DNA from: W0P33-017 sp963640395
GTDB lineage: Bacteria; Bacillota; Clostridia; Lachnospirales; Lachnospiraceae
Assembly (NCBI GenBank): GCA_963640395.1
Contig: CAVHZH010000094.1
Location: forward strand, 1 to 8,385
Direction of reading: 5' to 3'
Length of the DNA: 8,385 bases
How positions within the stretch are numbered: position 1 is the stretch's first letter; every line of letters begins with the position of its first letter. The notes beneath the pieces were generated by a model. It worked only from the letters and a program-made list of their open reading frames with translations. It ran no database searches and was not told the DNA's origin. The position numbers were made by a program, and so were the translations under genes. This document shows, one piece after another, positions 7,155 through 8,385 of the stretch.

Positions 7155-7259
7155 TTATATATGGTTCGGGTGTCAAAACACCCGAACCTCCGGTTACATC
7201 TCCCACCGACATGCAAGCATGTCGTGGAAGATGAGTTTTGAAACTGTAACCATATATAA
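7155..7259. other. Compact multi-stem palindromic element in the phosphorylase leader
   Basis: Inverted arms TTATATATGGTT (7155-7166) and AACCATATATAA (7248-7259) bound the element. Inside are an 11-bp hairpin, GGTTCGGGTGT/ACACCCGAACC with a 4-base loop (7163-7188); a 6-bp stem GGTTAC (7192-7197)/GTAACC (7246-7251); and, within it, a long hairpin CATCTCCCAC-C-GACATGC / GCATGTC-GTGGAAGATG (7197-7233) plus a small AGTT/AACT hairpin (7234-7245). The stems are mutually compatible if the outer stem uses only its first eight base pairs. The fold could form in either strand. It lies between the phosphorylase and AraC genes, and in the phosphorylase leader if transcription starts to its right. It could be a regulatory RNA or a small mobile palindromic element. 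It matches no riboswitch class known to the annotator. Confidence 0.6.
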
Positions 7260-7304
7260 CGCTTGAACTTATCTGTAGTATATCTGTTCTTTATAAGAAA
7301 ATGC

Positions 7305-7334
7305 TTGCAATATTCTGTGAAAGGATAGTACAAT
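7305..7334 (+). promoter_or_regulatory. Candidate promoter of the AraC-family gene
   Basis: TTGCAA (7305-7310) and TACAAT (7329-7334) are separated by 18 bases. The -10 matches consensus at 5/6 and the -35 at 4/6. Transcription would start near 7341, about 34 bases before the ATG. The -10 lies within an imperfect dyad AGGAT-N6-ATCCT (7322-7337), and a second quasi-palindrome TTTC-ACGC-GAAA (7351-7362) sits just before the Shine-Dalgarno site; either could be an operator, for example for autoregulation. Confidence 0.5.
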
Positions 7335-7374
7335 CCTATCATCGAGTAATTTTCACGCGAAAGAGGTTGCTGCT

Positions 7375-8250
7375 ATGAACATACCGGAATATGAATCCTA
7401 TCATGAAAAAAAGAACCATTTTGACGCAAGCTTTCCGTATAATACCTACCTGTGCTCCATTCCGCTCGATTTTCTTCAGGTGCCGCTCCACTGGCACGAC
7501 GAGGTCGAATTTATCTATATAAAAAAAGGACGCGGCGTGATCTGTGTCGATCTGAACGAATACCCTGTCACCGCAGGGGAGATCGTGCTGATCCTGCCCG
7601 GACAGCTCCATGAGATACGCGGCATCAAATCAGAGATCATGGAGTACGAAAATATCATTTTCCACCCAAGCCTGCTCGAATCCTCTGGCGCGGATACAAG
7701 CTTTCTGCTCTTTTTACAGCCTATTTTCTCGCTGCAGGTTGCATGTCCGACCGTGCTCCGCGCTAGGGACAGTGCCTATGCGACCGTGCGTGGCTGTCTG
7801 GATAAAAATGACAATATCTGTTCTTATTTTCCAGCCGGTTATCCGCTGGCGATCAAGGGAAATCTGTTTGCCCTTTTTTTTGCACTGTATACGAGCCACT
7901 GCGAGAAGCAGCGCACCGGTGCGGCACAAAAAAACATCGAAAAGCTGAAATCCGTCATCAAATATGTGGAGCTGAACTATGCCTCACCGATGAGTATTGC
8001 GCAGATGGCGGAGCTTTCCGGATTTTCGGAATCACATTTTATGAAATTCTTCAAGCAGACGATGGGGACATCATTTACCGCGTATCTCAACTCATACCGC
8101 CTGACGATCGCTGCCCGCCTGCTGCTGCAGTCCGATGCCACGATCCTGTCGGTCGCAGCAGATGTCGGCTTTGACAATCTCTCTTATTTCAACCGTGCGT
8201 TCAAAACGCAATACGGCAAAACGCCCAGTGCCTACCGAAACGAAGTGTAG
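7375..8250 (+). CDS. AraC-family transcriptional regulator with cupin sensor domain
   Basis: This 291-residue DNA-binding regulator has the usual two-domain layout. The N-terminal cupin (about 31-95) contains the family's HWHDEVEF stretch (39-46: H39, H41, E43, E45) and a second histidine at H79 in PGQLHEI; the ligand is typically a sugar or other small carbon source. The C-terminal AraC double helix-turn-helix occupies about 187-291: the first (MSIAQMAELSGFSESHFMKFF, 206-226) and second (ILSVAADVGFDNLSYFNRAFK, 257-277) match the family, ending in the signature GKTPSAYR (281-288). AGAGG lies eight bases before the ATG. It is transcribed divergently from the alpha-glucan phosphorylase, so control of that gene or of a glucan or maltodextrin pathway is a reasonable inference, as is autoregulation. 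The inducing molecule cannot be read from the sequence. Confidence 0.92.
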   Translation: MNIPEYESYHEKKNHFDASFPYNTYLCSIPLDFLQVPLHWHDEVEFIYIKKGRGVICVDLNEYPVTAGEIVLILPGQLHEIRGIKSEIMEYENIIFHPSLLESSGADTSFLLFLQPIFSLQVACPTVLRARDSAYATVRGCLDKNDNICSYFPAGYPLAIKGNLFALFFALYTSHCEKQRTGAAQKNIEKLKSVIKYVELNYASPMSIAQMAELSGFSESHFMKFFKQTMGTSFTAYLNSYRLTIAARLLLQSDATILSVAADVGFDNLSYFNRAFKTQYGKTPSAYRNEV

Positions 8251-8254
8251 CGCG

Positions 8255-8287
8255 CACCGCGGCGGTGATAGTGGCAGAACTCTTTTT
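8255..8287 (+). terminator. Weak candidate terminator after the AraC-family gene
   Basis: CACCG-CGG-CGGTG (8255-8267) is a perfect 5-bp GC stem starting five bases after the stop codon, but the next T5 run (8283-8287) is about 15 bases further on. The spacing is poor for an intrinsic terminator, so the call is tentative. Confidence 0.3.
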
Positions 8288-8332
8288 GTCATTTGTCAAA
8301 TCCAACAAAACAGATGCTTTTATGTGTCAGTT

Positions 8333-8364
8333 TTGCTATACAGTGACCGGATTTTGTATAGCAA
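8333..8364. promoter_or_regulatory. Inverted repeat, possible operator
   Basis: TTGCTATAC (8333-8341) and GTATAGCAA (8356-8364) are perfect 9-bp inverted arms separated by 14 bases. Neither strand has a T-tract after the second arm, so a terminator is unlikely. The AT-rich dyad in the gap after the AraC-family gene could be a regulator-binding site for a gene beyond the right edge. The target gene is not in the window. Confidence 0.4.
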
Positions 8365-8385
8365 CATTTTCCAGTGAAAGTGTTA

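Noticed and set aside
7163..7188. 11-bp hairpin as an intrinsic terminator
   Set aside because: Neither strand has a T-tract after the stem, and it is part of a larger fold upstream of glgP rather than after a gene.

Overview
The window looks like chromosome of a gut-type Firmicute, most likely a Lachnospiraceae member close to Roseburia/Agathobacter. This is inferred from gene content (a clostridial-type short glucan phosphorylase, a cytidylate-kinase-like protein, YitT/DUF2179 and DUF2520 proteins), purine-rich Shine-Dalgarno sites and mid-range GC. No rRNA, tRNA, CRISPR array or transposase gene was found.

Layout, left to right. Positions 1-118 hold no gene that can be assigned. Five genes then lie on the minus strand and are read right to left: an undescribed small exported protein (4680-4237), an SLC13/ArsB-type permease (4039-2690), a cytidylate-kinase-like protein (2671-2060), a YitT-family membrane protein (1949-1083) and a Rossmann/DUF2520 dehydrogenase-like protein related to PanG-type ketopantoate reductases (976-119). 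Further right is the minus-strand alpha-glucan phosphorylase (7092-4831), closed by its own intrinsic terminator. Divergent from it is a plus-strand AraC-family regulator (7375-8250).

How the genes work together: the AraC regulator and the phosphorylase share a 255-282 bp divergent intergenic region, so the regulator may control storage-glucan or maltodextrin breakdown. The small exported protein has a near-consensus sigma-A promoter, and the phosphorylase terminator insulates it from the gene upstream. Permease and kinase-like genes are only 18 bases apart and are almost certainly co-transcribed. YitT and DUF2520 follow after gaps of 110 and 106 bases and may be read from the same unit.

Two noncoding elements stand out. 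One is a 154-bp element (4076-4229) with perfect 16-bp terminal inverted repeats beginning GTAA and a perfect 8-bp target duplication on both sides. It has no room for a transposase and has the hallmarks of a MITE, probably mobilised by an IS66-family enzyme. The other is a 105-bp element (7155-7259) upstream of the phosphorylase. Its outer stem, an 11-bp hairpin and a second stem enclosing a long hairpin can all form at once. It is either a cis-acting leader RNA or another small palindromic mobile element.
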